A DNA stretch of 64,000 nucleotides from Rhynochetos jubatus (lineage: Eukaryota; Chordata; Aves; Eurypygiformes; Rhynochetidae), in NCBI GenBank assembly GCA_027574665.1, contig CM050648.1, positions 141,050,175 to 141,114,174 on the forward strand, given 5' to 3'. The notes below the pieces were generated by a model. It did not search any database. It saw only the letters and a program-made list of their open reading frames with translations, and was not told where the DNA came from. Position 1 is the first letter of the stretch. Every line of letters begins with the position of its first letter. Made by a program: the position numbers and the translations under genes. Positions 11,901 to 22,565 of this stretch are shown here, piece by piece.

Positions 11901-14357
11901 AAGGGCTGCTGTACTGTCCCATCTGCTTTTTTTCAGGTGACCTTTCCAAATGCACAAGCAGAAGCCCCTAACTTAGAAAAACCAGCAGCTGTGCTGGTGG
12001 AGAGTGGCCCAGTAGCTTATAACCCTGACGAAGAGGTGGAAGAGGAAGAGATAGAAGAAGATGATGATCACTGCATGAGCGCCTTGCAGTTAATGGGAGG
12101 AAACGGTAAGTGGAATGCTGTCTAAATCGCCATCTACTGCTGCTGTGGGTTTGTTGTTGCAGGGCTGAGGACAGACAGGGTTCCCCTGCTTGTCCCTGTC
12201 CACCAGCAGCATGTTCCATGCAGAGCTCCTGCTGCCTTTCCGGCATTGCCCATTCCTGTGGGAAAGCCTGGAGTCACCCTTGTCTGAAACCTGACCTTCT
12301 TAGAGACTCCTGAGAAAACTTTGCATCTTGAGCCTTAGGCTGGGGACTTCTCAAGAACAAACTGACGTTACGCCTTCCTCAGAATTAAGTTCATTAATGT
12401 GGATCCGAGGAATTATAGGGTCAGTAACCCCTCCGATAGCAGTGCTCGGGGCTCGTTGCCTCCAGAGCCGAGCTGCCCTGTTCCTGCCTGCCTCCTCAGC
12501 TGGGACTGCGGTGACGTCCAGGTTGTCCCTGAGCCCTGGGGACGTGCCTGTCCGGCTCAAAATGGAATGGATCGTCACACTCCGTTTCTGGGGAAAGTGT
12601 TAGGAGGAAAGACGTCTTCACCAAGTACAGAAAATGCATTGATAGTGTAGGGCGTGCTGTATGGTACACAGATGTGTGCTAATTTCTTTGGGTTAGCCAG
12701 CAAATCCACTCACTTAATTAGATTTCTTTGCTGGCAGGAAAAGGCAGTATCCTCTCCGCTGTGGCTTTTCCTAGCTGGACACATCCATATTTATCCTTTA
12801 TTAAAAACTTCCCCTTAGAAGTTAAGCCTTGAAAAATATACAAAAATATTTTTAAAATGAGAGCTGCTAATTATGGGTTGTGAAAAAGCACGATGGGATT
12901 CAGTTTCCTACTGAAATGTTATTTACTGCAAAAATCTTTCCCGTGCTGTTAATTTAGCTTTCATGGACAATATGTGTATATTTCACAAAAGTGTCTGTTG
13001 CTTTTAAATTGATTTCTCTACTGGAAAATAGTTGCTGAACCGTTGGAAAAACAGTTTGTTGCCTGCATTTATTATTAGAATAATGTTCCCAAGAAAAGGC
13101 ACCCATGTGGGGGAGGGTGGGTCTATGTTTATTAATAACCCCCCCCAAATATAGAATAAAGGTCACTGAGCTTTTTTTCTTTGTAAATGTTACTATTTTT
13201 AAACCATTCTGAGAACATTCCGCTACTCCCTGTCTGGTCTGGACAAGAGTTGAAAAATGAGAGTTTAAAAAAAAATAAGAAGGAAAGGAGTATTCCCAGA
13301 ATTCAGAGGCAGGTGTGCAGAGCTGCTCCGCGGAACAAACCGTTCCTCTCTGCTTTGTTCATGGGTTTTAGACCTGTCTGCCTGGGGTAACTGCAGGAAT
13401 TACGGATGGTGAACCCGTTCTACACAAATTATCATAGATTACACTTAATCCTGCTTCCGAGCGTTTGCTTGACTCTTTGGATGAAATGTTGGCGCTGTAT
13501 TGAATTTGGAATATAAGGGTTAACTTCACTGAATGCTCATATGTAATAGTTATCCGTAGGTTCGACTACGCAACAGAAAATACCTGTTTCACTGCACTCA
13601 GAAGCGCACAGAAGAGGAATTGGTGCCTTAGAAGCACCCAGGCTTGCCTTCTGACACACACACCACGCAGTCTTTGCACGCGGCTTTCGTTAAAAGAACA
13701 AAACTGGGTAAAAAAATCTGGGCAAAACTTTAAGTTGTTCCTCTAGGAGTAAGTCGAATGGGGAGATCTGAGTCAGATGGGTTGGTCAGGGTTCGTTGCA
13801 TGCCTCTTTTGATGCTGATGGGAACTCTGAGCTGTCTCTGAACCCTTGCAGTTTCAGCTTATAAACCCATGAATATTATAAACAAGCCAGCTTTTTTCTC
13901 GGTGGCCGTGTCTGGTGAGAACCGTGCCTACTTGTAAATGCGTGCTGCTGCCCATCAGCCACCCTGTTCCAAATTGCTTGTGACAATCAGGCTTGATCAC
14001 CTTAACCTCTAAATTAAACCAAGTATCTCACATATCCGTGCGCCGGGTATTCCTAAATGAGGGTCCAGTGACAAGTGAGAAGAGACATTTATACAATACG
14101 TGCTTACAAATAATTTCATGTCGTTGAGGAAAGTAGATACAAGAACTTTTTGTTTAGCCCTAAGAAAAGACATGATTTTTTAAAAATGCTTGCTTAAGGC
14201 AAAACTTACCCTCTAGTTACACAGCAGGAAAACAACCTGAAAGTAGCCACACTTTGCTGTTTCTTCCATCTACCTGGAATATTTGCGTTTTTATATGCCT
14301 TTGTCTTTGTGTGTTTCAGATTACGGCTGTGATATGGATGATGACGACGGCTATTAG
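8874..14357 (+). CDS. BRF1: BRF1 C-terminal end (3 exons, partial): TFIIIB subunit of RNA polymerase III
   Basis: BRF1 joins TBP and BDP1 to form TFIIIB, which places RNA polymerase III on tRNA and 5S rRNA genes in the nucleus. Only the last ~86 codons lie here: join(8874-8925, 11937-12105, 14320-14357). The phases fit. The first exon begins with the third base of a codon, the second starts in phase 0 and ends with one spare G, and that G plus AT gives D in the last exon. Identification rests on three blocks that match vertebrate BRF1 as I remember it: [21 protein letters not shown] followed by an acidic run, and SALQLMGGN joined to [12 protein letters not shown] at the stop. The zinc ribbon, cyclin repeats and TBP/BDP1-binding homology blocks are upstream of the window. 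This tail is a metazoan-type acidic end with no catalytic role. Identification is from memory and was not searched. Confidence 0.9.
8926..11936 (+). other. BRF1 intron
   Basis: A 3.0-kb intron with donor gtatgt and acceptor tttttttcag. It holds a short AAAT microsatellite at 10570-10585. I saw no RNA gene, nested coding exon or recognisable transposon. Confidence 0.85.
10570..10585. repeat. AAAT microsatellite
   Basis: About four copies of aaat/ataa inside the BRF1 intron. Confidence 0.85.
11937..12105 (+). CDS. BRF1: BRF1 coding exon with acidic tail (second from last)
   Basis: A 169-bp exon: 56 codons plus one base. The acceptor is a strong poly-T tract ending tttttttcag, and the donor is gtaagt. 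It starts VTFPNAQ, passes through [13 protein letters not shown], then runs into [14 protein letters not shown] (about 12027-12068) with 13 acidic residues in 14, and ends [11 protein letters not shown]. The AVLVESGPV and SALQLMG blocks are what identify BRF1. If the intron after it were retained, the frame would add only GKWNAV before a stop at 12123-12125. Confidence 0.92.
12106..14319 (+). other. BRF1 last intron
   Basis: A 2.2-kb intron with donor gtaagt and acceptor tgtgtttcag. It includes a run of nine C at 13138-13146. Nothing else is recognisable. A B-box-like string (ggttcgactac near 13559) has no tRNA fold around it. Confidence 0.87.
14320..14357 (+). CDS. BRF1: BRF1 last coding exon (12-residue terminus and stop)
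   Basis: The acceptor is tttgtgtgtttcag. The exon supplies AT to the spare G of the previous exon to make D, then [11 protein letters not shown] and the TAG stop at 14355-14357. The terminus DYGCD....DDGY matches the vertebrate BRF1 end as recalled. Only 38 bases of this exon are coding plus stop; the rest is 3' UTR. Confidence 0.92.
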
Positions 14358-15315
14358 TTCCACTGACTTCCAAAGACCATGGACTGTGTCTTGCTCCCAG
14401 CAAATCTTCAGTCCTCAAACTGTATGAATAGTGAAAGAAGCTGTCTATGGTCGGCAGGTGTGATCGAACAATCCTTACTTTTGTAAAGCAAACTGTAGGT
14501 TGGCATTGACTCTGGTCAGTTTACACTGACCCATAACCCAGCAAGGAAGTTTGGGTTCGTACTTGAATTTTCTTCTTCTTTTTGGTGGATTGTAGTTTGA
14601 GGACAAAATTAATAGGAATAATGTTTCCAGAGAACAAAAGAGGCAAAATAGACTGTTTATGTGTGACTGAAAGCAAGGCATCTCTTATTTATGTGACTGC
14701 CTTTAGGCATGCTGTTGAAAGGGAGCAGATTGAAGGACAGCTAGGAGGAGGGGTAAACACGGGAAGCGTGCCTGTTGATTGTTTGAGTACAGTAGGATTA
14801 ATTTTCTCATAATGCTACAACCGAAAGAAAGAAAACATTTCCAACCTGTATTGTAAACATGACCCTGTCATTGTGTACAATCTTCCTTCCTAGACCCAAG
14901 CCTATCAGAAATTACTGACAAGTTATGTATTTGCCGGGCGGTATCCTTTCCTCTGAAATGAAGTCAATACTTCTGTATATTAACCATTCATTCTTAAAAG
15001 GTATGACGATAGCAGGCAGTGTTGGCAGCGAAGAATTGTCTTCCACCGTGACTCCAGTGTGGTTTATGTGGAAGGAGGGAGAAGACCCGGGTGAGGCAGG
15101 AAGAGTAGGGCACAAACAGGCGACGATGCTGTGCTCGCGTGCCTTTGCTGGGCGTCCCTGAGGACAGCCAGGGCTTGTTGCGGCTGGTATTGCTGCAGGA
15201 GAGTCGCTCTGGCCATCTCTGCGGAGCTGCTCGTGTCTGGCTGAGTTAGAGGGAAAGTCTGCTCCCAAGAGCTGCCTGTCTCTAAATCCAGTTGAAAGAG
15301 AAAGCTGAGCTTTTT

Positions 15316-15321
15316 AATAAA
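15316..15321 (+). terminator. Candidate proximal poly(A) signal
   Basis: AATAAA about 960 bases after the BRF1 stop. The downstream sequence is T-rich but only weakly GT-rich, so it may be a minor site. Confidence 0.35.
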
Positions 15322-17874
15322 TAAGCTAGCATCTGCTTTGGCTGAATTTAATTGAATGTAATTTATTTAACTTTCTGTGGGTAAATTAAAGGTCACCAGG
15401 CAGCAGTCTGATGTTCATGGCTCAAATTCCATCCTTGAACCCTTGCTGCTACTCCAGTGGGTAATGCTGGAACTCCAGCCCTGTGCACCCCGAAATGTCA
15501 GCAGGTGGGTCCTTCTCATCCAGGTGCATCAGCTCGCGCAGTGCTGCGAGAGCAGGTCAGGGATGGAGCCCCTGTTGCCTCTGCCCTGCCTTTCCCTGGC
15601 GCTGCTGGGTGCAAGGCTCTCAGCTCAGTGGGAAATGCACTGCACTCTGGGTCGTGGTCTTGAGGACGGCAGGTGCAGGAGCCAAGACATTTCCATCTCT
15701 CTCCCATGTCTGGTGACAGTCACAAAAGCTGTAGCGCTGCAGGCTCGTCTTACACCAAGGAAAGATGGATATTTGTCTTAGCAACGTGGTTTCTGTTACG
15801 CTGTCTTTCCCGGTCAGCTCGTCTTTCCTACCCATCTTTGAGGAGCACTCATCACTAAAGCACCATCCCTCCTGCTGCTGCGGAGGGTGGATCGTGGCAG
15901 GAAAAGAAGCTTCTTGGGAAGCTCTTTAAGTACTGCCAGCCAGAGTGATGAGGGTGCTCATACCTGTGGTCACCACCAAAGAGGGGCCGGGCCATAGGGC
16001 TTTCCATACCTCCACTGTCCCTCTCAGTAGCATGCGTAAGAGGGATCGTGTAAGCAGAGCGAGAGCCAGTGCTTTTTTAGGAGCAGACGAGATTATTTGG
16101 CAGGTGAATGTGGTTTGTTGGGTGGGTTGTATCTGCTAGATATGTTTGAGCCCTGTATAAGAGTATTTCTGCAGTAACTTAAAAGCAGAATGTGGTAACA
16201 AAAATGATGTAGGGAGACAGCAGGGAGAAGAGCTCTTCTGAATCAGATTTCAGTTGCTTAGCTAGCAGCACTTGAGTAGAAAGAAGAGATTCCATATAAT
16301 TCTTAGGGGAAAAGCTGGCATTTTCACCAAAAACGATAGATTTTTTTCCTATACTTTATAAATACTGCACAGAAACAGATATTGAGGAGATAAACCTTTC
16401 TACCTCTCTTTTATCTGCACGGTAAATTCAAAATCATGCTGTAAGCATTTTTAAACAGTAGTTGGTTTTATCAAAGTTCATGCTGTGCAAGTCTTTGAGA
16501 CAGTTGAGTTTGAGCATTTGGGTTTGAATTAATCTGCCAATAGCACTATTACAAATACCCATCCTCTCAGTGTGTTCTCAAAGCTTGGGGTTGTTTCCAA
16601 GGTACACATTCTTGTCTATGCAGGAAATAAACATGCATAAATAAACGTGTATGACTCACGTAGATCGAGTGCTTTTCTCAAATGCACGATGTTGGCTCCG
16701 AAAGAAACCGCTAAGATGAATTCTTTATTGCTGAGGGTCTTTCCTCCAGTCTTCTGTGTTGATTTTCATTGGTTTGTTCCCCCCCCCAAGGATACTAAAT
16801 CTGCTGCCAACGTAGTGATGTGCGGGAGCTGAGAGTCCAGCCAGATAGCTACAGCTAGTAAATTTGAATTTCAGTAGCACATTGCGTTTCTGAGAACATT
16901 GTTTCTTGCACTGGAAGCAGAGGATTGCAGTTTTTGAATGCTCTCATACGGTTTGATGAGGAAAGGCTCTCACAGGGTCTGCTAGAAGGGCACTTGTAGA
17001 GCAAAATAAGAGAAGAGACCTACAATTCCATAGCATCTCAGTACTGCTGGTGAAGGTAACGGCATGGTTTCTGTGCAGGAGTCCTGAAGGAAAGGCCATG
17101 GTTTGGGATAGGCAGACTTCACTCTGAGCGTGGTAAGGCTTCTTAAGCTGTAGTGGTTATGTACATTTTTAATTTATTGGTGACTTACCGGGATTTTTAT
17201 AATGTTCATTCCTTCTTGATTTAACTAAGCTCAGGAAATGTAAACAGACTCAAACATGCTAGTTTCTGTTTTTATAGCGAGTCATTAAAATGTAAAAAGA
17301 TTAACACTGCATTAACTCTGTTTACTACTGTTGATGTATCTGGACAATTTTGTTGTATGTGAGTGAGCCTAAATTCACTTGGAGTAATTTGGACCCTGCT
17401 TTTCTCAGGATTCTGATTATAATGAAGAGAGCTTATATGGCTTCAACGTTTGTTGTTCTTAGATCTTCTCATTTGAACCCACACAAGCTGTATATCATAG
17501 GTTTTGTTGCATACAGCGTGTCTCTTGCTGCAAATCGCTTTGACAGGCAAAACCCTCCAGCTGTTGCATCCAGCTTGTCTGCCGTGCAGCCTTTTAACAC
17601 TCTTGCATTGCGGGAGTAAAACATGAGCGAAATAAGGAAAATAACGGGATTCTTCACTGTGGTGAGTGCATTTTCAGTGTCTTAATCATCTATGACATTT
17701 CTTTAAAATCACCGTGTTCAGTACAGCAACTTTTAAATGGTGCCGGACAGCCTTGTCTTGGGGGTTAAACATGTTCGTTGGGAAAGTTCTTGCCATCCTG
17801 GTGGCTTGTTTGTGTTCTTTGGATTGCATTGAAACTCCAGTCGCAGAGGTGTACAGTTAATGTAGAGTTTGCCT

Positions 17875-17880
17875 AATAAA
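17875..17880 (+). terminator. Candidate distal poly(A) signal
   Basis: AATAAA directly followed by tgttctgtttcttatttttgtgctg, a good GT/T-rich downstream element. Of the signals seen after BRF1 this has the best context. A further AATAAA at 18031-18036 also has a T-rich downstream stretch. Confidence 0.45.
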
Positions 17881-17900
17881 TGTTCTGTTTCTTATTTTTG

Positions 17901-20900
17901 TGCTGAATCCTTGCATTTGGTTCAGTTAGTGCCAAGGAAATTAAACCTGTTTGGTGTAAGCATAAGTATCATCCTTACACAACACAGTATGAGCCATCTT
18001 AAGCTTTTTTACTGTAATATATTTGCTGTAAATAAAAAGTAAAACCCTTGCATAACCCATCTTTTGTGATGCTCTCCTGCTTATTTCTGATTTTTCTGTC
18101 GTCGTTCTTGTGAACGTTCGTTTTTGATTGCTGCGGGATTGGTTGATAGCGGCCAAAATTTGTCACTCGGAGCTTTCTTTTGTCTCTGGAAGGGAAGACT
18201 TGTCTAATCAGGCAAATGTGTTTTACAAGATACTGTTCCACTGATAAATATAGATACTTTCTGTAAACTGCAGAACATTAACGAGGTTTTTCCACTAAGC
18301 TATATAATTAACTGACTGTGGGAACAATATACAGTGTGTGTGCTTAGTGGAACTGTTCCAGTGCTTGTTGCTGAAAGTTGTATCTTGATAAACAAGGTGT
18401 GTGCCGGGTTAAAAACCATGTTATTTTATCAACATCTGGTCGCCGCAGTTTGGAGGCCTAAATCCACATCTACCCTTTGTGCACACGGCTGTTTGCTCCT
18501 CGTATTTTTTCATGGAAGTGGAGCTACTGCTGGTTCCTCAGGAGTGCCTGCTGCAAAGTTTTAGCATGTAGTAGGAGAATTAGCTGGTTTTGATAGGGCG
18601 GTAAGTGTGTGTCATTCCGGCATTTCACTGGGTTCCCATAATCTCATCGAGGTGCACTTTTCTCTCATTGACATCGGGATGTTTTTATCTTGGTTTCTTT
18701 GCAGCTCTTCCGACCCTTTCCACTGGCAGTTGGGAACTTCTCCAGTGGTGTCCATCACTGATGCTTTCTCACTCAGCACATCTAAGCTGTTAAAAAGTAC
18801 TGGCCACCTTGGCCTCGTGTTTTCTGCTCCTTCCAAGCTGTACAGTTGGTTGGCTTTGGCCTGTAATTTTTCTTTTCCCTACCACACCAGGCTTTCATAA
18901 CCAAACCCATTCTGTCCCCCCAAGCTGTGTTCATCAAATATGACTCCTTTAAGGGTCTGAGGGGTTAAATAGTGTTAGCTGAAATCTTACAAGGCTTTAT
19001 ATTAGCTTCGTTTGTCCCAGTAGATCATAGCACATTCGTTCTGAGGTTCATGTTTTGTAACGTAGAAGAGGCTGTTGTGATTTTCGATTCCCGTCACGTG
19101 TGTAAGAAGAGCTACAGCTTATTATTTGGTACTTCTTATGCCCGCCCCGATACCTGGCAGTGGTCCTGGCGAGTGGTGGTTGTTTAATGTTAAGCACACG
19201 AGAAATGAGGCTGGGTGAAAATTCATGATTTCCGGCACAACAAATCTACTTGGTGAATTCCTTCATCGCAATTGTGTTTTCTTATGGGATTGTTGTGCAT
19301 TTTCGTGGGAATGAGGGAGGCACTACATTTCATAAAATGCAAAATTAAATTCCCCTCTTGCCATGTGACTCTAGCAGCACAGGAGTTAATGGCCTGTAGC
19401 CTGAATTTTGTATTATTGTATGGGTTGGCAGTAAGTGGCATTGTACTGGACACCGGGATGGCAGTCATTGCATTATCCATTTCTATTGCAAAATTGCAAC
19501 AAGAATGATTTCTTACTGCTCCTTGTAAAGTTTCTTAATTCTTCCAAACCAGGAAAATACAGCAAATGAAAGGATTTTGAACAAAGCAATGAGAAGAAAC
19601 AGCATCAACACAGCTTACCAGGTGGTTCTTCTTCAGTGCTCTTCTGTGGGAAGGAGAAAAGGTGTTTATATGCAGAGACTAAGAGGGGCAAAAGTTGCAT
19701 CTTGGCAGCAGCAGAGGGTGAGGCAGCTGTGACTGAGTTCCACAAAAGAATTCCTGCCTCCTCCTGTTCCATGGGATGTCCTGCACCATCTTCATCATTT
19801 GCAGACTGGGCAGTCCACTGGAGGGTATTGAAAAAGGTAGGACACCTACCCGGGAAGGGAGGTGGCGATGGTGAGGTGTCTCTGTCTCACTTGAGTGGAA
19901 ATAAGATTAATTATTTAGGGGGGGCGGGGGTTAAGGGCTGCAGTTTGGCATTAAGGACAAAGCTGCATTTTAAAAATATCAGAAAGATGAGGAAACATTT
20001 CATTGCAACGAGGTGCCCACAGGCAGTGAGCACAGGAACGCGCCAGGGACAGCGTTCACATCTCTGGAAACCCAACTGGTCTCACAGCTGCGTTAAAGAT
20101 GGAAGCCTTTGGCCATGGCGCCGTTTCTGACATACTTCTGCTTTTGTCAGGTGCCATTTCTGGCTGCCCTGAGATGGTGGCTGTCCCCGTGCTGGTTAGT
20201 GGCAGCAGCGTTCCCCACCCGCGGGCTGGTGGGCCACATCTGGCTTGGTGCAGATGTTTGCTGTCCCCCACCCATGGCTGCTCAGTCCTGGAGAAGCGTC
20301 TGTGAGGTGTTTTGGGGAAAAAAACGCCACGTGCCCCTTTCTCAACTCTGCTTTTTTTATGACAGAAAGTAGGCTAAACTGCAGACTCTGCAGCCCAGGC
20401 TGGCCTCGCCTCCCACCTTGCTGCGGAGCAGTTGCACGTGTTGGAGGACGGCACTCGGCTGGTGCGGCTGCACGTCCTAGAGTGGCTCGGCTGGTGGGGT
20501 AGCTGACAAATGTTCTCTGATTCCTGGCCTTTTTGATGAGGGTCTCCTCTAAGTCTGACGTTCTTGCAGAGCTGCTCATCCTGGTCTTCATTAAACACCT
20601 ACAGGTACATAAGGATTTCAGAGCAGTTATTTGTGGGTGAAAGTCCCATGCGAAGAGTGTGGTCTGTGCCCCAAGCAGATGTCTGTTGGCAGTGCTGGAT
20701 CTCAAGTTCCTAAAAATACAAATGACTAAAAGGGAGGTGACTTGAAAATATGCATGTTAGATATTCACAGTTGCTGTAAGTTGGTACAGCCCCTCTGACT
20801 TCGCATCAGGCACTAAGAGCTTTGCTGGTTTGCATCAGCTGAAGATCTCTGCCATTGGCCACAGTCTCTAGAGGTGGTAGCAGTAGCGAAAGGAGAAGAG

Positions 20901-21279
20901 TGCTCAGAGGTGAAAACAGTTTGTGATGTTGTGGTGTGTTGCCCGGAGCCACTTCTTACTCCATTTGTCAAGCACAACTTACTGCCTTGCCTACTTAACC
21001 AGCCAAGTGGAGTCACCTATTCTGCTGATTTTAAAATAAATGAGGAAAGGGAACTTCAGCGGTGATACAGCTGCAGTGCACAGCACGTAGAGCATCCCTC
21101 TTCAGATCTGCATGGGGATGGCTGCGGCCGTCAAAACATCCTCTCTGTAGGTGGTCATAGACTACTCTGATGTGGATCTGTTGTAATTGAATAATGGTTC
21201 TTCAGAGCAGCATGGTGGCTGGGAAACAGGCTAAATCCTTGTATTGGCTTTGATTCCCATCCATACTCCGGGAGCTCAC
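17901..21279. other. Intergenic, no gene seen
   Basis: Holds another AATAAA at 18031, the inverted repeat at 18290-18352, and a G-rich patch near 19918-19930 (seven G, C, five G). Open frames, including one of 164 codons from 19636, have no recognisable motif. Confidence 0.6.
18290..18352. repeat. Inverted repeat with 11-bp perfect arms
   Basis: ttccactaagc at 18290-18300 and gcttagtggaa at 18342-18352 are exact reverse complements separated by 41 bases. The right arm runs into a second small palindrome, tggaactgttcca. It could be a hairpin, the ends of a tiny DNA transposon remnant, or chance. Confidence 0.6.
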
Positions 21280-21544
21280 CAAAATAGGACAAGAGGAAAT
21301 GGCCTCAAGTTGTGTCAGGGGAGGTTTAGATTGGATCTTAGGAAAAACTTCTTCACTGAGAGAGTGGTCAGGCACTGGAACAGGCTGCCCTGGGAAGTGG
21401 TGGAGTCACCATCCCTGGAGGTGTTCAAGGAGTGTTTAGACGTGGTGCTTGAGGACGTGGTCTAGTGGGCATGGTAGCGTTGGGTCGATGGTTGGACTGG
21501 ATCTTATAGGTCTTTTCCAACCTTTGTGATTTTGTGGTTCTGTG
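21280..21544 (+). mobile_element. CR1 LINE 3' end
   Basis: A nearly complete CR1 tail: aggacaagaggaaatggcct, the block ending aaaacttcttcactgaga, tggtggagtcaccatccctg, ggttggactggatcttatag, and an end near gattttgtggttctgtg, a decayed form of the 8-bp ATTCTATG-type terminal repeat. It is 5'-truncated, as most CR1 copies are. The open frame of about 73 codons over it is the remnant CR1/UTR sequence, not a host gene. Confidence 0.92.
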
Positions 21545-22553
21545 AAAAGAGAGTCTACACATACATATCGGCACAGTTCAAGTAAAATTCCTGGTTTGAC
21601 ATGGTAAAATACAGCTAAAGCAAATGGTTTCAAAACTCCACTCACTGTTGTCAAGCAAACTCTTACCCAAGGCCACTGGGAAATTGTTTGATACTGGTGC
21701 ATGCCGTATTAAATCAGTAGGACTGACCGTAAGCTCTGAGGTCTCCAACAGCAAATCAGTGCGATGTGAATCATCGTGTTTTCTTTCTGGACCATCGGGC
21801 AACATGAGGAAGAGTCTGAGTGGATTTTGCTGCCTGCGGTAAGGTGAAGGATCTTTCATCTTGTTGATCCTCCCTGTATATTTTATATTGGTCCAGAGGA
21901 GCTGGCTGCACTGCACTGATAAAATGCCATCTAAACCACTTTTGGCTGCTGTTCCTGACACACAGGCAACTGTAGATTTTCTGATCTCCCCCGCCACTTG
22001 GTAAACAAAAGGTCTCTATCAGCAGGGGTAGTGCCATCCCCTGTAAACCTGCCCAGCAGAGACCCCCCAGGTCTGTCACTGCTTGTGGGTATAATACTGG
22101 TGTGAAAGGGGCTACATCTCACATGAGATATGATGGTACACCAGTTAGGAGATTACACCAATTAGAAAATTATACTTTTGTCTCAGTGTGCTGCACAAAG
22201 GAGTGGGGAGAAGCAGGTGGGCTAATACCACTGTGCAGAGGGGTAGGTTGGGGGCTGGGTTTAACCCACAGATCGGTCCCAGCCGTTAATCCACTATAAG
22301 CACATATGATGCTTAGGAGATAAGCAGTTGACATCCGTGACACCTCGGGTGAAGACCCGGAGTAGGCAGGATGAAGACGCAGCTATTGCGGGACGTAGCT
22401 GAGGTTCGGAAGGAAGGCTGTGGGTCTTTTGCAGTCATTTCAAGCCTGCTTTCCAGCCAGGCTTAGCCATCGTTAAATTCTTGGGTAGATTGGTTGGAGA
22501 ATAGGGCGGTTTGCCATCCAAAAAAGTGCTTTTTCGGGGATTGTTGGGTTTTT

Positions 22554-22565
22554 GTGTGTGTGTGT
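22554..22565. repeat. Short GT microsatellite
   Basis: Six GT units following a T-rich stretch. Confidence 0.85.

Larger units (their letters stand above)
14358..17900 (+). other. BRF1 3' UTR (extent uncertain)
   Basis: Untranslated sequence after the BRF1 stop. The end is not fixed by sequence alone. The first AATAAA after the stop is at 15316-15321. A better-looking site is AATAAA at 17875-17880, followed at once by a T/GT-rich stretch (tgttctgtttcttatttttgtg). Another lies at 18031-18036. The UTR is therefore about 1.0 kb or about 3.5 kb depending on which is used. Its AT-rich, low-CpG composition fits a UTR but does not prove transcription. Confidence 0.5.

Noticed and set aside
13550-13575. 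B-box-like ggttcgactac suggesting a tRNA gene
   Set aside because: No A box, acceptor stem or cloverleaf could be found around it.
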